Positions 48,508 through 57,734 of a stretch of 64,000 bases of DNA are shown here, piece after piece. A program made the translations under genes and the position numbers. The stretch's first letter is position 1; every line of letters starts with the position of its first letter. The DNA is from Bog-756 sp963829235 (lineage in GTDB: Bacteria; Actinomycetota; Acidimicrobiia; Acidimicrobiales; RAAP-2), in the NCBI GenBank assembly GCA_963829235.1, contig CAWHIF010000009.1, positions 620,001 through 684,000 on the forward strand. Direction: 5' to 3'. A model generated the notes under the pieces. It did not search any database, had not been told where the DNA came from, and saw nothing but the letters and a program-made list of their open reading frames with translations.

Positions 48508-50277
48508 ATGCCCGACCGCGTCCGCGTCTCCGAGCCGAGCGCCGGTCGCTTCAAACGGGACGAGGCGCTGTCCCGGCTGGCCTCGGAGTCGTTCGACGTC
48601 CTGGTCATCGGCGGGGGCATCACCGGAGCGGGAGTGGCCCTGGACGCGGCCAGCCGGGGCCTCAAGACCGCGTTGGTCGAGAGGGACGACTTCGCTTCGG
48701 GCACCTCGTCCAAGTCGTCCAAGCTGGTCCACGGCGGTCTCCGCTATCTGCAGCAGAACGAGTTCCGTTTGGTGTACGAGAACCTGGCCGAACGCCAGCG
48801 CCTGCTCGACAACGCCCCCCATCTGGTGTCGCCGCTCCCCTTCCTCATCCCCTTGTTCGGACGCGACGGGGTGGTCAACCGCGGTGTGGCCCGTGTCTAC
48901 CGGACCGCCCTGTGGCTCTACGACCTGACCGGAGGGGTCCGCATCGGACGGCGTCACGAGAAGGTGACCCGGGCCCAGGCCCTGGCCCACATGCCCAACC
49001 TGCAGGCCGACCGGCTGGTGGCCGGCTTCCTCTACTGGGACGCCCGCACCGACGACGCCCGGCTCACCCTCACCGTGCTCCGGACCGCGGTGCTCGACCA
49101 CGGCGCGGTGGCCGCCAACCACGCACCGGTGACCGCCCTCACCACCGGAGCCGATGGTCGGGTCAACGGAGCCACGGTGACGCCCGACGACGGACCGTCC
49201 TTCGTGGTCAACGCGGCAGTGGTGGTCAACGCGGCCGGGGTGTGGGCCGACGAGGTGCGCGCCCTCGACGAGAAGCGGAACCCGCATTCGATCCGGCCGG
49301 CCAAGGGCATCCACATCACCGTGCCCGAAGCCGCCTTCCCGTGCGACATCGCCGCCGTCATCCCGGTCCGGGAGGACCACCGGTCGATCTTCGTGGTGTC
49401 GTGGGGCGACCAGGTCTATCTCGGGACCACCGACACCGAGTGGGACGGGCCCCTCGACGATCCGAGCTGCCTGCCCGAGGACGTCGACTACATCCTCGAT
49501 GCGGCCAACGCCATCACCACCACCCCGATCCAGGGGAGCGACATCGCCGGCATCTGGGTCGGGCTGCGGCCGTTGCTGGCCCCGGTGGAGGGCAGGCATG
49601 CGCCGAGCGAGCGGACGGCCGACCTGTCCCGCCGCCATACCGTGCGGACCTCCCCCGAGGGGATGGTCACCGTCACCGGGGGCAAGCTCACCACGTACCG
49701 CAAGATGGCCGAGGACACCGTCGATGCCGCGCTCAGGGTCCTCGGGCGTCGAGCCGGTCCGTGCGTGACGAAGACGCTCCGGCTGCGCGGGGCCACGGCC
49801 CGGCCGGCCCGGGCCCGGGCGCCCGGGGTTTCTGGAGCCGCCCCCACAGGCCCCGCCGTCCGTGCCGACTCCGCAGCAACAGTGGCCGCCCATCTGGCCG
49901 GCCGGTACGGCACCGAGACCCCGGCCGTGCTGGCCGTGGCCGACGGGCGGCCGGAACTGCTCGACCCGCTGGTCCCCGGCCTCCACTACCTGGCCGCCGA
50001 AGCCGTCTATGCGGTGGAGGAGGAGATGGCCCGGTCGGTGGCCGATGTGCTCGACCGACGGACCCGGGCCTCCCTGCGCGACGCCCGCGGCGCGGCCGAG
50101 GCGGCCACCCGGGTGGCCGCCCTCATCGGCCCCTCGCTGGGCTGGGACGACCGCCGCGCCGAGCACGAGGCGGAGGTGTACGGCCGGGATATCCGGGCGC
50201 AACTGGTGCGGGCCGGGCTCGACCCCGACGCGGGCCCGTACACCCATGCCGTCGTCCACGGGACCGAGCCCGGATGA
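48508..50277 (+). CDS. glpD: Glycerol-3-phosphate dehydrogenase, FAD-dependent
   Basis: 589 residues from the ATG at 48508 (a TTG six bases earlier is also possible). FAD-binding VIGGGITGAGVALDAASRG, then SSKSSKLVHGGLRYL, VRPxKG-like IRPAKGIHI and TGGKLTTYRKMAEDTVD, the GlpD signatures. It oxidises glycerol-3-phosphate to DHAP at the membrane and passes electrons to quinone. A Pro/Ala-rich insert (about 435-455) precedes the C-terminal helical domain. The stop overlaps the next gene (ATGA). Confidence 0.93.
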   Translation: MPDRVRVSEPSAGRFKRDEALSRLASESFDVLVIGGGITGAGVALDAASRGLKTALVERDDFASGTSSKSSKLVHGGLRYLQQNEFRLVYENLAERQRLLDNAPHLVSPLPFLIPLFGRDGVVNRGVARVYRTALWLYDLTGGVRIGRRHEKVTRAQALAHMPNLQADRLVAGFLYWDARTDDARLTLTVLRTAVLDHGAVAANHAPVTALTTGADGRVNGATVTPDDGPSFVVNAAVVVNAAGVWADEVRALDEKRNPHSIRPAKGIHITVPEAAFPCDIAAVIPVREDHRSIFVVSWGDQVYLGTTDTEWDGPLDDPSCLPEDVDYILDAANAITTTPIQGSDIAGIWVGLRPLLAPVEGRHAPSERTADLSRRHTVRTSPEGMVTVTGGKLTTYRKMAEDTVDAALRVLGRRAGPCVTKTLRLRGATARPARARAPGVSGAAPTGPAVRADSAATVAAHLAGRYGTETPAVLAVADGRPELLDPLVPGLHYLAAEAVYAVEEEMARSVADVLDRRTRASLRDARGAAEAATRVAALIGPSLGWDDRRAEHEAEVYGRDIRAQLVRAGLDPDAGPYTHAVVHGTEPG

Positions 50278-51785
50278 CCCGGCCCACGCCGGTCACACCG
50301 GTCGACGCCACCCCCGACCGGGTCGCCGACCACCTGGAGGGGGCACGGGTCGAGGTCGACGACGATCTCCGCCGGCGGCTGGGCGAGGTCTGCGCCGTGG
50401 TCGACGACGACGCCTCGCGGGCCGAGGCCGGTCGCGACTGGTGGCCGGTGGCCATCGGATGGGCCGTCGACGGGCAGGTCCCGTCCCGTCCCGCGATCGT
50501 GGCCCGGCCCACCGACACGGCGCAGGTGGCCGGGGTGCTCGCCCTGTGCCATCACGAACAGGTGCCGGTGACACCCGCCGGTGGGCGCAGCGGTGTCTGT
50601 GGCGCCTCCATCCCCCTCTTCGGCGGGGTCGCCCTCGACCTGTGCGGGCTGGCCGGGGTCGTCGACGTCGACACCCTCTCACTGGTGGCCGACATCCGGG
50701 CCGGCACCTTCGGCCCCGACGTCGAGTCGGCCCTCCGCGGTGGCTCCGGCGTCACCCTCGGACACTGGCCCCAGTCGATGGACCTCTCCACGGTGGGCGG
50801 ATGGTTGGCCTGCCGCGGCGCGGGCCAGTACTCCAACCGCTACGGGAAGATCGAGGACATGGTCATCGGCCTCGAGGTGGTGCTGGCCGACGGACGGGTC
50901 GTGCGGACCGGTGGGCACGGGCCGAGGTCGGCCACCGGCCCGGACCTGACCCAGCTGTTCGTGGGCAGCGAGGGCACGCTCGGGGTGATCACCGAGGGTC
51001 GGTTCCGGGTCCACCCGGTCCCCGGGGGTGAAGGGCGGCGGGCCTTCGGGTTCGCCTCCTTCGCCGACGGCCTCGACGCCTGCCGGGGAATCCTGCGCCG
51101 CGGCGCAACTCCGGCCGTCCTGCGCCTCTACGACCGGACCGAGTCCGGGCGTTCGTTCGACCAGCCCGACACCAACGCCCTGATCGTCCTCGACGAGGGC
51201 GATCCGACCCTCGTCGGGGCCACCCTGGCCGTCGTCGACGAGGAGTGCGGGAGCGCCGTACCCCTCGGGACGGACCTGGTCGAGCGCTGGCTCGGTCACC
51301 GAAACGACGTATCCGCCCTGGCTCCGCTGTGGCGGGCCGGCGTGGTCGTCGACACCGTCGAGATCTCGGCCCGGTGGCGGGCGTTGCCCGGACTCTACGA
51401 CTCGGTGCTGGCCGCCCTCGGCCGTGTCGAGGGAACGGCGGTCGCATCGTCCCACCAGTCCCACGCCTACACCGACGGCGCCTGCCTCTACTTCACCTTC
51501 GCCGGTCGGCCCCCCGCCGACCTCGATCCCGCCGACCACCGGTCGTGGGTGGCGCAGTACTACCGCCGGGCCTGGGACGAGGTGACCGGGGCCACCATGG
51601 CCGCGGGGGGCGCCATCAGCCATCACCACGGCATCGGCATCAACCGGGCCCGCTTCCTGCCCGGTGCCCTCGGCGCCGGCTTCGAGGTACTGGCCTCCGT
51701 GAAGCAGGCCCTCGATCCGCACGGCATCCTCAACCCCGGCAAGCTCGGCCTGCCCAGCCCGTTCGGCGTGGTCGGCTGGCCGTGA
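50274..51785 (+). CDS. FAD-binding oxidase, alkyl-DHAP synthase (AGPS)-like
   Basis: 503 residues. PCMH-type FAD domain (IVARPTDTAQVAGVLALC, TPAGGRSGVCGAS, DLSTVGGWLACRGAGQYSNRYGK, GSEGTLGVITEG, in parts) and a C-terminal cap with GGAISHHHGIGINRARF and NPGKLG. The His triplet followed by GIG/GVG is the hallmark of AGPS, which makes alkyl-DHAP, the first ether-lipid intermediate; related flavoenzymes oxidise glycolate or lactate. Overlaps glpD and the FGGY kinase by four bases each, so it is tied to glycerol/DHAP metabolism. Activity is inferred. Confidence 0.85.
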   Translation: MTRPTPVTPVDATPDRVADHLEGARVEVDDDLRRRLGEVCAVVDDDASRAEAGRDWWPVAIGWAVDGQVPSRPAIVARPTDTAQVAGVLALCHHEQVPVTPAGGRSGVCGASIPLFGGVALDLCGLAGVVDVDTLSLVADIRAGTFGPDVESALRGGSGVTLGHWPQSMDLSTVGGWLACRGAGQYSNRYGKIEDMVIGLEVVLADGRVVRTGGHGPRSATGPDLTQLFVGSEGTLGVITEGRFRVHPVPGGEGRRAFGFASFADGLDACRGILRRGATPAVLRLYDRTESGRSFDQPDTNALIVLDEGDPTLVGATLAVVDEECGSAVPLGTDLVERWLGHRNDVSALAPLWRAGVVVDTVEISARWRALPGLYDSVLAALGRVEGTAVASSHQSHAYTDGACLYFTFAGRPPADLDPADHRSWVAQYYRRAWDEVTGATMAAGGAISHHHGIGINRARFLPGALGAGFEVLASVKQALDPHGILNPGKLGLPSPFGVVGWP

Positions 51786-53251
51786 GCATCCTGGTCGTCG
51801 ACGTCGGCACCTCGGGAGTCCGCGGCGCGGTGGTCCGCCCCGACGGCACCGTCGAGCACATCCACCACGTACCCGTGCTGCCCGACACGCCCTTCCCCGG
51901 GCTGGTGGAATTCGATGCGCAGGCCATGGCCGCAGCGGTGGTGGCGGTGGCCTCGCAGACCCTGGCCGAGGGCGGCCCCGTCGACGCGGTCGGGATCGCC
52001 GACCAGCGGGCGTCGACCATCGTCTGGGACCGGGCCACCGGCTCGCCGGTGGGTCCGGGGCTCGGCTGGCAGGACCTCCGGACGGTCGGTACCTGCCTGG
52101 AGCTTCAGGCCCGGGGAATCAGGGTGGCGCCCAACGCCTCGGCCACCAAGGTGGCCGCACTGCTCGACCTGGCCGATCCGGACCGCTCGCGGTCCGAGCG
52201 CGGGGAGCTCGCCTTCGGCACGGTGGACACCTGGGTGGCGTGGACGCTCTCGAACGGGAACCTCCACGTCACCGATGCCTCCAATGCCGGTGTGACCGGC
52301 CTCGTGCACGCGGACGGATCCGGGTGGAACACCGAGGTGCTCGCCGAGCTGCGCATCCACGAATCGATGATGCCCGAGATCGTCGACTCGTCCGGCGCCG
52401 CCGGCCCGGCGGAGATCCTCGCCGGAGCGCCGTTGATCGCGGGCATGGCCGGCGATCAGCAGGCATCGCTCATCGGACAGGGGTGCACCCAGCCGGGGCA
52501 GGCCAAGGCCACCTTCGGGACCGGAGGGATGCTCGACCAGTGCGTGGGCCCGGGCCGACCGGTCCAGATGGCCCGGGGGCCGGCCGGCACCATCCCCATC
52601 ATCGCCTGGCGGCGCGGCGGCAAGGTGACCTGGGGGATCGAGGCCATCATGCTGTCGGCGGGAACCTGCGTGGAGTGGCTGCGCGACGACCTGGCCATCA
52701 TCGACTCGGCCTCCGATTCGGCCGAGGTCGCCGCCCGCTGTGCCGACACCGGCGACGTGTGGTTCGTACCCGCCCTGCTCGGACTGGGCACGCCGGTCTG
52801 GGACTTCGGAGCACGCGGGACCTTCACCGGTCTCACCAGGGGGAGCGGGCGACCGGAACTGGTCCGAGCCGTCCTCGAGGGAGTGGCCCACCGGGGCGCC
52901 GACCTCCTCGAGGCGGCGGTGGCCGACTCGGGTCTGCCCATCGCCTCGCTCCGGGTCGACGGCGGGATGTCCGCCAACCCGGTCTTCACCCAGTCGCTGG
53001 CCGACGCCTGCGGCCGGCCCGTCGAGATCGCCCCCGTGCTCGAGGCCACCACCCTCGGTGCGGCCTACCTGGCCGGCATGGCCGTCGGCATCTGGTCGGA
53101 CGAGACCGAGGTGGCGGCGGCATGGGCACCGCGCCTGGTGGTCGACCCCGCCGTCGGCGACGACCGACGGGAAGCGGCCCGGGCCCGTTGGCTCGAAGCC
53201 CGCAGCAGGTCGGAGGCCACCATCCCCGAGCTGTCCGCCCTTGACTTCTGA
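51782..53251 (+). CDS. FGGY-family carbohydrate kinase, probable glycerol kinase
   Basis: 489 residues. The actin-like ATPase fold shows VVDVGTSGVRGAVV (phosphate 1), GIADQRASTIVWDRATG, KATFGTGGMLDQC (phosphate 2), and VLEGVAHRGADLLEA and RVDGGMSANPVF (adenosine). AGDQQASLIGQG matches the glycerol kinase segment. Product glycerol-3-phosphate would feed GlpD upstream. Motifs deviate somewhat from E. coli GlpK (GTSGVR instead of GTTSSR), so another polyol substrate is possible. GTG start overlaps the previous stop (GTGA). Confidence 0.85.
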   Translation: MSILVVDVGTSGVRGAVVRPDGTVEHIHHVPVLPDTPFPGLVEFDAQAMAAAVVAVASQTLAEGGPVDAVGIADQRASTIVWDRATGSPVGPGLGWQDLRTVGTCLELQARGIRVAPNASATKVAALLDLADPDRSRSERGELAFGTVDTWVAWTLSNGNLHVTDASNAGVTGLVHADGSGWNTEVLAELRIHESMMPEIVDSSGAAGPAEILAGAPLIAGMAGDQQASLIGQGCTQPGQAKATFGTGGMLDQCVGPGRPVQMARGPAGTIPIIAWRRGGKVTWGIEAIMLSAGTCVEWLRDDLAIIDSASDSAEVAARCADTGDVWFVPALLGLGTPVWDFGARGTFTGLTRGSGRPELVRAVLEGVAHRGADLLEAAVADSGLPIASLRVDGGMSANPVFTQSLADACGRPVEIAPVLEATTLGAAYLAGMAVGIWSDETEVAAAWAPRLVVDPAVGDDRREAARARWLEARSRSEATIPELSALDF

Positions 53252-53389
53252 GCCCTTCCCCGGCGGGACCCGGGCCCCGGAAAGATCGGGCCATTGAACC
53301 GCAACTCGGGTGACGCCTAGGGTGGGTGGACTACCACGCACGGCGCCGGGATCCGCGGACGGGTGGGTGCAGGAGAGGCAGGGGAGCGC
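53252..53389 (+). other. Intergenic region before moxR
   Basis: 138 bases. It holds a TAGGGT hexamer at about 53318 that could be a -10, then GGGGAGCGC just before the ATG at 53390. Nothing else recognised. Confidence 0.35.
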
Positions 53390-54385
53390 ATGAGCACGAG
53401 CACCGGCATCGGAACGGTGGGTCGTGAGCCGGCGGCGGTCGGCGGTCCCGTCCCGTCCATCGACGAGGCGGTGGCCACGGCCTCGGATCTGCACCTGGCC
53501 CTGTCGGAGGTGCTCCTCGGGACCCCGACGGCGGTCACCTTCGCCGTGGTCGCGGCCCTGTCGGGAAGCCATCTCCTCATCGAGGACGTCCCCGGCGTGG
53601 GCAAGACCGTCCTGGCCCGGGCCCTGGCCACCGCGCTCGGGGTCCAGCTCTCACGGGTCCAGGGCAATCCCGACCTGCTCCCCTCCGACATCACCGGCGT
53701 GACCGTCTTCTCCCCCGACACCGGGACATGGGATTTCCGACCCGGACCGGTGTTCGGACATGTGGTCCTGCTCGACGAGCTCAACCGGACCCCGCCCCGG
53801 ACCCAGTCCGCCCTCCTCGAGGCCATGGAGGAGCAGCAGGTGTCGGTGGACGGCGAGTCGTGGCCACTGCCCCGGCCCCACATGGTCATCGGAACCCAGA
53901 ACCCCATCGGCCAGCTCGGCACCTACCCGCTGGTGGAGAGCCAGCTCGACCGGTTCGGGGTCTCCACCTCCATCGGGTATCCCGACACGGACGTGGAGAC
54001 CCGCCTGGTCCTGCACCAGGGCGGTCGCTACGCCCTCGATGCCCTGACCCCGGTGGCCGACCCGGCCCGGTGGGCGAGGGTCATCAACGCCACCGCGTCG
54101 GTGCAGGTGGTCACGGCCGTGGCCGAGTACGCCGTCGCGCTGGTGAGGGCCACCCGCACCGCCGGCACCGTGCGCCTCGGCGCCAGCCCGCGGGCGGCCA
54201 TCTCGCTCATCCGCAGCGCCCAGGCGTACGCGGTCCTGTCGGAGCGGGCCTACGTCAATCCCGAGGACATCCAGGCGGTGGCGGTGGCGTGCCTCTCCCA
54301 CCGGCTCATCGCCGAGGGCGGCGGCGGCGACGGTCCGGCGCTCGTCACCCGGATCGTCGAAGAGACACCCGTTCCGCCCACGTGA
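53390..54385 (+). CDS. MoxR-type AAA+ ATPase
   Basis: 331 residues from the ATG at 53390. Walker A EDVPGVGKTVLARALA, Walker B HVVLLDELNRTPPRTQSALLEAMEE and sensor 1 VIGTQNPI. MoxR ATPases act as chaperones for neighbouring DUF58/vWA and transglutaminase-type proteins. It is coupled by GTGA overlap to the DUF58 gene, a standard MoxR-DUF58-transglutaminase operon. Confidence 0.95.
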   Translation: MSTSTGIGTVGREPAAVGGPVPSIDEAVATASDLHLALSEVLLGTPTAVTFAVVAALSGSHLLIEDVPGVGKTVLARALATALGVQLSRVQGNPDLLPSDITGVTVFSPDTGTWDFRPGPVFGHVVLLDELNRTPPRTQSALLEAMEEQQVSVDGESWPLPRPHMVIGTQNPIGQLGTYPLVESQLDRFGVSTSIGYPDTDVETRLVLHQGGRYALDALTPVADPARWARVINATASVQVVTAVAEYAVALVRATRTAGTVRLGASPRAAISLIRSAQAYAVLSERAYVNPEDIQAVAVACLSHRLIAEGGGGDGPALVTRIVEETPVPPT

Positions 54386-55572
54386 GCCGAGAGGGCGCCG
54401 ACCGCCGTCCGCTGCTGCGGCGCACGGTCGGTGCGATCGCCACCGGACTCGTGGCCGGCGGGTGCGTCGTGCTCGTCATCCGGGCCGCCTTCGGGCCCGC
54501 CGTCGTGGTGGCCGGGGCCGCCGTCGGGCTGGTGGCCACGCTGGCCGCCGCCCTCGTCTCGTGGGGCGTGTTGGCCCGCCGGTCGGCACGCTCGGATCCC
54601 GACCGGGTGCCCGGTGGCGTCCGACTCCGCGCCCGGCTGCACCCGGTGGCCTGGCTGGCTCCGGTGGTCGGCAGTGTGGTGGCCGTCCTGGCCTGGGCCG
54701 GGGTGGCCCATTCGAGCGGATCGGGTTGGGTGCAGGCCGTCGGTGCCCTGTTGGCCGCGGTGCTGGTCATCGGCCTCCTGGCGCCGATCGTGCCGGCCCG
54801 GAGCGCCGGTGTGACCTGTAGAGCCAGCCCATCGGACGGCCAGGCGGGTCGGACGGTGTCGGTGACCATGGAGGCCAGCGGCCCCATCCGCATCCGGCCG
54901 CGGCAGCCGGTCGGGCCGGTGGCCCGTCCCGCGGGACCGGTCCGGGGGCCGCGAACGGTCGAGGTGACATTCGTCCCTGCCCGGCGCGGGGTCATCGCCG
55001 AGGTCGCCGTGGAGGTGGCCTCCTGCACTCCCTTCGGGCTGTTGTGGTGGGCACGCGAGATCTGGGTGCCGCTCCCCCGGCCGCTGCACGTGGCCCCGAG
55101 GCTCGGCGAACCGGGTCCCCTGCCGTCCCTCCCCGAGAGCTCGATCGGTGACGCCCCGCTCCGGATCCCGTCCGGCGCCGGTGAGCCCCGCGGCGTACGC
55201 CCCTACCGGCCCGGGGACACCCGCCGGTCCGTCCACTGGCCGGCCACCTCGCATGTCGGGTCGCTGATGGTACGCGAGAAGGAGCGCCAGACCGACGATC
55301 CGGTCGTCGTCGAGCTGGTGCTCCCTGCGGATCCGATCGCCGCCGAGGCCGAATCGGAGCGGGTCATGGCCGCGCTCGCCCACCACCTGGCCCGCGGCCG
55401 GCCGGTGGTGCTCGGCACCGTGGAAGCCGACGGCCACGTGGTACGGGTGGTACGCGACCGGATCGACCTCGGACGGCGCCTGGCCCGGGCCGTGGGGTCG
55501 CCCGCCGGGGCCGCCGATTCCGCCGGGCCGTCGCTGGCGGCGGAAGCGGTCCGGCGGCGGGGATCGTCGTGA
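54382..55572 (+). CDS. DUF58 domain protein
   Basis: 396 residues. Two or more N-terminal membrane helices (about 12-65 and 95-130), a beta-rich segment, then the DUF58 signature GVRPYRPGDTRRSVHWPATS near 275-295. It is membrane-anchored with a cytoplasmic DUF58 region that probably interacts with MoxR. Overlaps neighbours by four bases on both sides. Molecular role of DUF58 is not established. Confidence 0.9.
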   Translation: MSREGADRRPLLRRTVGAIATGLVAGGCVVLVIRAAFGPAVVVAGAAVGLVATLAAALVSWGVLARRSARSDPDRVPGGVRLRARLHPVAWLAPVVGSVVAVLAWAGVAHSSGSGWVQAVGALLAAVLVIGLLAPIVPARSAGVTCRASPSDGQAGRTVSVTMEASGPIRIRPRQPVGPVARPAGPVRGPRTVEVTFVPARRGVIAEVAVEVASCTPFGLLWWAREIWVPLPRPLHVAPRLGEPGPLPSLPESSIGDAPLRIPSGAGEPRGVRPYRPGDTRRSVHWPATSHVGSLMVREKERQTDDPVVVELVLPADPIAAEAESERVMAALAHHLARGRPVVLGTVEADGHVVRVVRDRIDLGRRLARAVGSPAGAADSAGPSLAAEAVRRRGSS

Positions 55573-57734
55573 CCCTGTGGCAGCGGGTCGTCCAGGCCAA
55601 CAAGCCGGGGCCCCCGGAACACTCGGTGCCCTTCCGGGTGGCCTCGGCGGCCACGGTGGTGGTCGCCGCCGCCGCCTGCTGGAGCCAGGGTGAGCTCGGC
55701 CCGGCCATGGCGGTCTTCGCCATGGTGGCGACGGTCGTCGGCAACACCCTGTCCTACTGGCGACGGGAGCGACCGTGGCCGGCGGTCAAGCCCATCCTGG
55801 CCGTCTGCGCCCTCGGTGGCTTCGCCTGGTTCATCACCACCGTCAGCCGCAACGCCACCCCGGGGGACATCTCGACCGTCGAGAGCCCGCTGGCCGTCCT
55901 GTTCGCCTGGGTGCTGTCCACCCACTCCTTCGACGTCCCGGCCCGGCGCGACGTGGCCTACTCGCTGGCCGGGTCGGCCGCCCTGATGGCGGTGGCCGCG
56001 GCCCAGTCGGTCGACCTCACCCTGGGCGTCTACGTCCTGGCCTGGCTGGTGTTCGGTGTGTGGGCGCTCGTGGCCATGTGGCAGTCGATGACGGGCACCC
56101 GCGGGATCCCGTGGCTCGCCGTGGGGGCGGCCGGGACGGCGGTGGTGGTGCTGGCTGCGCTGCTGGTGACCGTGCTTCCGGCCCCGACCGTCTCCACCTC
56201 GCTCATCTTCCCCTCTTCGGCGGCCGACTCGTCGCCGGTCGACAGCCCGAGCAACCTCACCGACGGTTCCCCGTCGCTGCCCGCCCACGCCGCCAGCCCG
56301 CGCGGTCCCACCAGGGTGGGCGGATTTCTCGGATTCGCCAAGTCCCTCGACACCGGGGTGCGGGCCGCCCTCGGCGACCAGGTGGTGATGAGGGTCCGAG
56401 CCAGCCGTCCGAGCTTCTGGGTCGGGCAGACCTACGACACCTGGAACGGCCAGAGCTGGCTGGAATCGGTACCCACCAAGGGCCGGGGGGTCGCGGAGTT
56501 GGAGACCGGGTCCCCGTTCGAGATACCGCTGGCTCCCGACCAGCAGGCGGACCGATCCCCCGGGGACACCGATGTCCAGACCTTCTACGTGGCCCAGTCG
56601 GGGCCGAACCTGGTCTTCCACGCCGACAATGCCGAGCGGGTCTACATCCAGTCGCGCTCCCTCTCCCTGACCGGGGACGGCACCATCGTCTCGTCCACCT
56701 CGATGGGGTCCGGGACCATCTACACGGTGGTCTCGGCCGACAACACGGCCGACGCCCAGCAGCTTCGGGAGGCCACCGCGCCGGTCACGCCGGACGGCGC
56801 CGAGAGCCAGACCCTGACCACGGCGCAGATGACCCGCTACCTCCAGCTCCCCCATCCCTACCCCCGGGTGGCCGCGCTGGCCCGTCGCATCACCGCCGGT
56901 ATCGGGACCCCCGACGATCCCGACCCCCACACCTACGAAAAGATCGAAGCCATCGAGGCGTGGATGGCGGACCACATCCGGTACACGACCGACATCCCGC
57001 CGCTGGCCCCGGGGGCCGACGCGGTGACCAGCTTCCTCTTCGGGTCCCGCCTGGGCTACTGCGAACAGATCTCCACCGCCACCGTGGTCATGCTCCGCTC
57101 CCTGCACATCGCGGCCCGGGAGACCGTGGGCTACGTGCCGGGCCCCTACGATCCGATCACCGACCTCTACGACGTGCAGGCCAAGGATGCCCACGCCTGG
57201 GTGCAGGTGTGGTTCCCGGGCTACGGCTGGCAGAGCTTCGACCCGACGGCCGCCGTGCCCCTGGCCAACCCCTCCCCGGGTTCGGTGCTGGCCGGCACCG
57301 CGGGGCGCGCCCTCGCCCACCTCCCGTGGATTCCCATCGGCATGTCGGTGGCCGTCGTCACCGCCTTCTTCGAGGTCCGCCGGCGACGGCGGCGGCGACC
57401 GCCCACCTGGGCCCACCAGGTCGCCGCCGACCTGGCCCGGGGAGGGGCCCGGATGGGCCGGAGGCGACGGGTCGACGAGACCCTGTCCGCTTACGGCCGG
57501 CGACTGGCCGAGGAGGACTCGCGCGACGGTGCCGGCCTGATCGGCTCAACCCAATTGGTGGAGCGGTACACCTACGGCGGACTCGAGCCGTCGGCCGAGC
57601 AGATCGCCGCCGCCCTGGCCTTCACCCGAGGGTACCGGCGGGCCCGCCGCCGAGGTCACCCGGTGGAGCGTCACGATCGCGCCAGCGCCAGCGCCTCGTC
57701 GAAGGAGGCACCGGCGGCCAGCAGTGGACGGTAG
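55569..57734 (+). CDS. Membrane transglutaminase-like protein (TgpA-type)
   Basis: 721 residues. About five to six N-terminal membrane helices (about 20-215), an extracytoplasmic region with a transglutaminase core (catalytic triad candidates Cys498 in GYCEQ, His542 in DAHAWVQ and Asp558 in SFDPTAA), another helix near 590-610 and a cytoplasmic C-terminal tail (DUF4129-like). All three residues are present. The family acts on peptides at the cell surface; substrates are unknown. The last 64 bases overlap the convergent reductase gene, which is unusual but both frames are open. Confidence 0.9.
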   Translation: MTLWQRVVQANKPGPPEHSVPFRVASAATVVVAAAACWSQGELGPAMAVFAMVATVVGNTLSYWRRERPWPAVKPILAVCALGGFAWFITTVSRNATPGDISTVESPLAVLFAWVLSTHSFDVPARRDVAYSLAGSAALMAVAAAQSVDLTLGVYVLAWLVFGVWALVAMWQSMTGTRGIPWLAVGAAGTAVVVLAALLVTVLPAPTVSTSLIFPSSAADSSPVDSPSNLTDGSPSLPAHAASPRGPTRVGGFLGFAKSLDTGVRAALGDQVVMRVRASRPSFWVGQTYDTWNGQSWLESVPTKGRGVAELETGSPFEIPLAPDQQADRSPGDTDVQTFYVAQSGPNLVFHADNAERVYIQSRSLSLTGDGTIVSSTSMGSGTIYTVVSADNTADAQQLREATAPVTPDGAESQTLTTAQMTRYLQLPHPYPRVAALARRITAGIGTPDDPDPHTYEKIEAIEAWMADHIRYTTDIPPLAPGADAVTSFLFGSRLGYCEQISTATVVMLRSLHIAARETVGYVPGPYDPITDLYDVQAKDAHAWVQVWFPGYGWQSFDPTAAVPLANPSPGSVLAGTAGRALAHLPWIPIGMSVAVVTAFFEVRRRRRRRPPTWAHQVAADLARGGARMGRRRRVDETLSAYGRRLAEEDSRDGAGLIGSTQLVERYTYGGLEPSAEQIAAALAFTRGYRRARRRGHPVERHDRASASASSKEAPAASSGR

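Noticed and set aside
48492..50273. A plus-strand frame that would extend the AGPS-like protein to 1097 residues
   Set aside because: The extra part overlaps glpD in another frame and is Arg/Pro/Gly-rich; the ATG at 50274 with ATGA overlap is the natural start.
57671..57734. 64-base convergent overlap as evidence of a wrong gene end
   Set aside because: Both frames are open and both proteins have plausible ends; convergent overlaps of this size occur in dense actinobacterial genomes.
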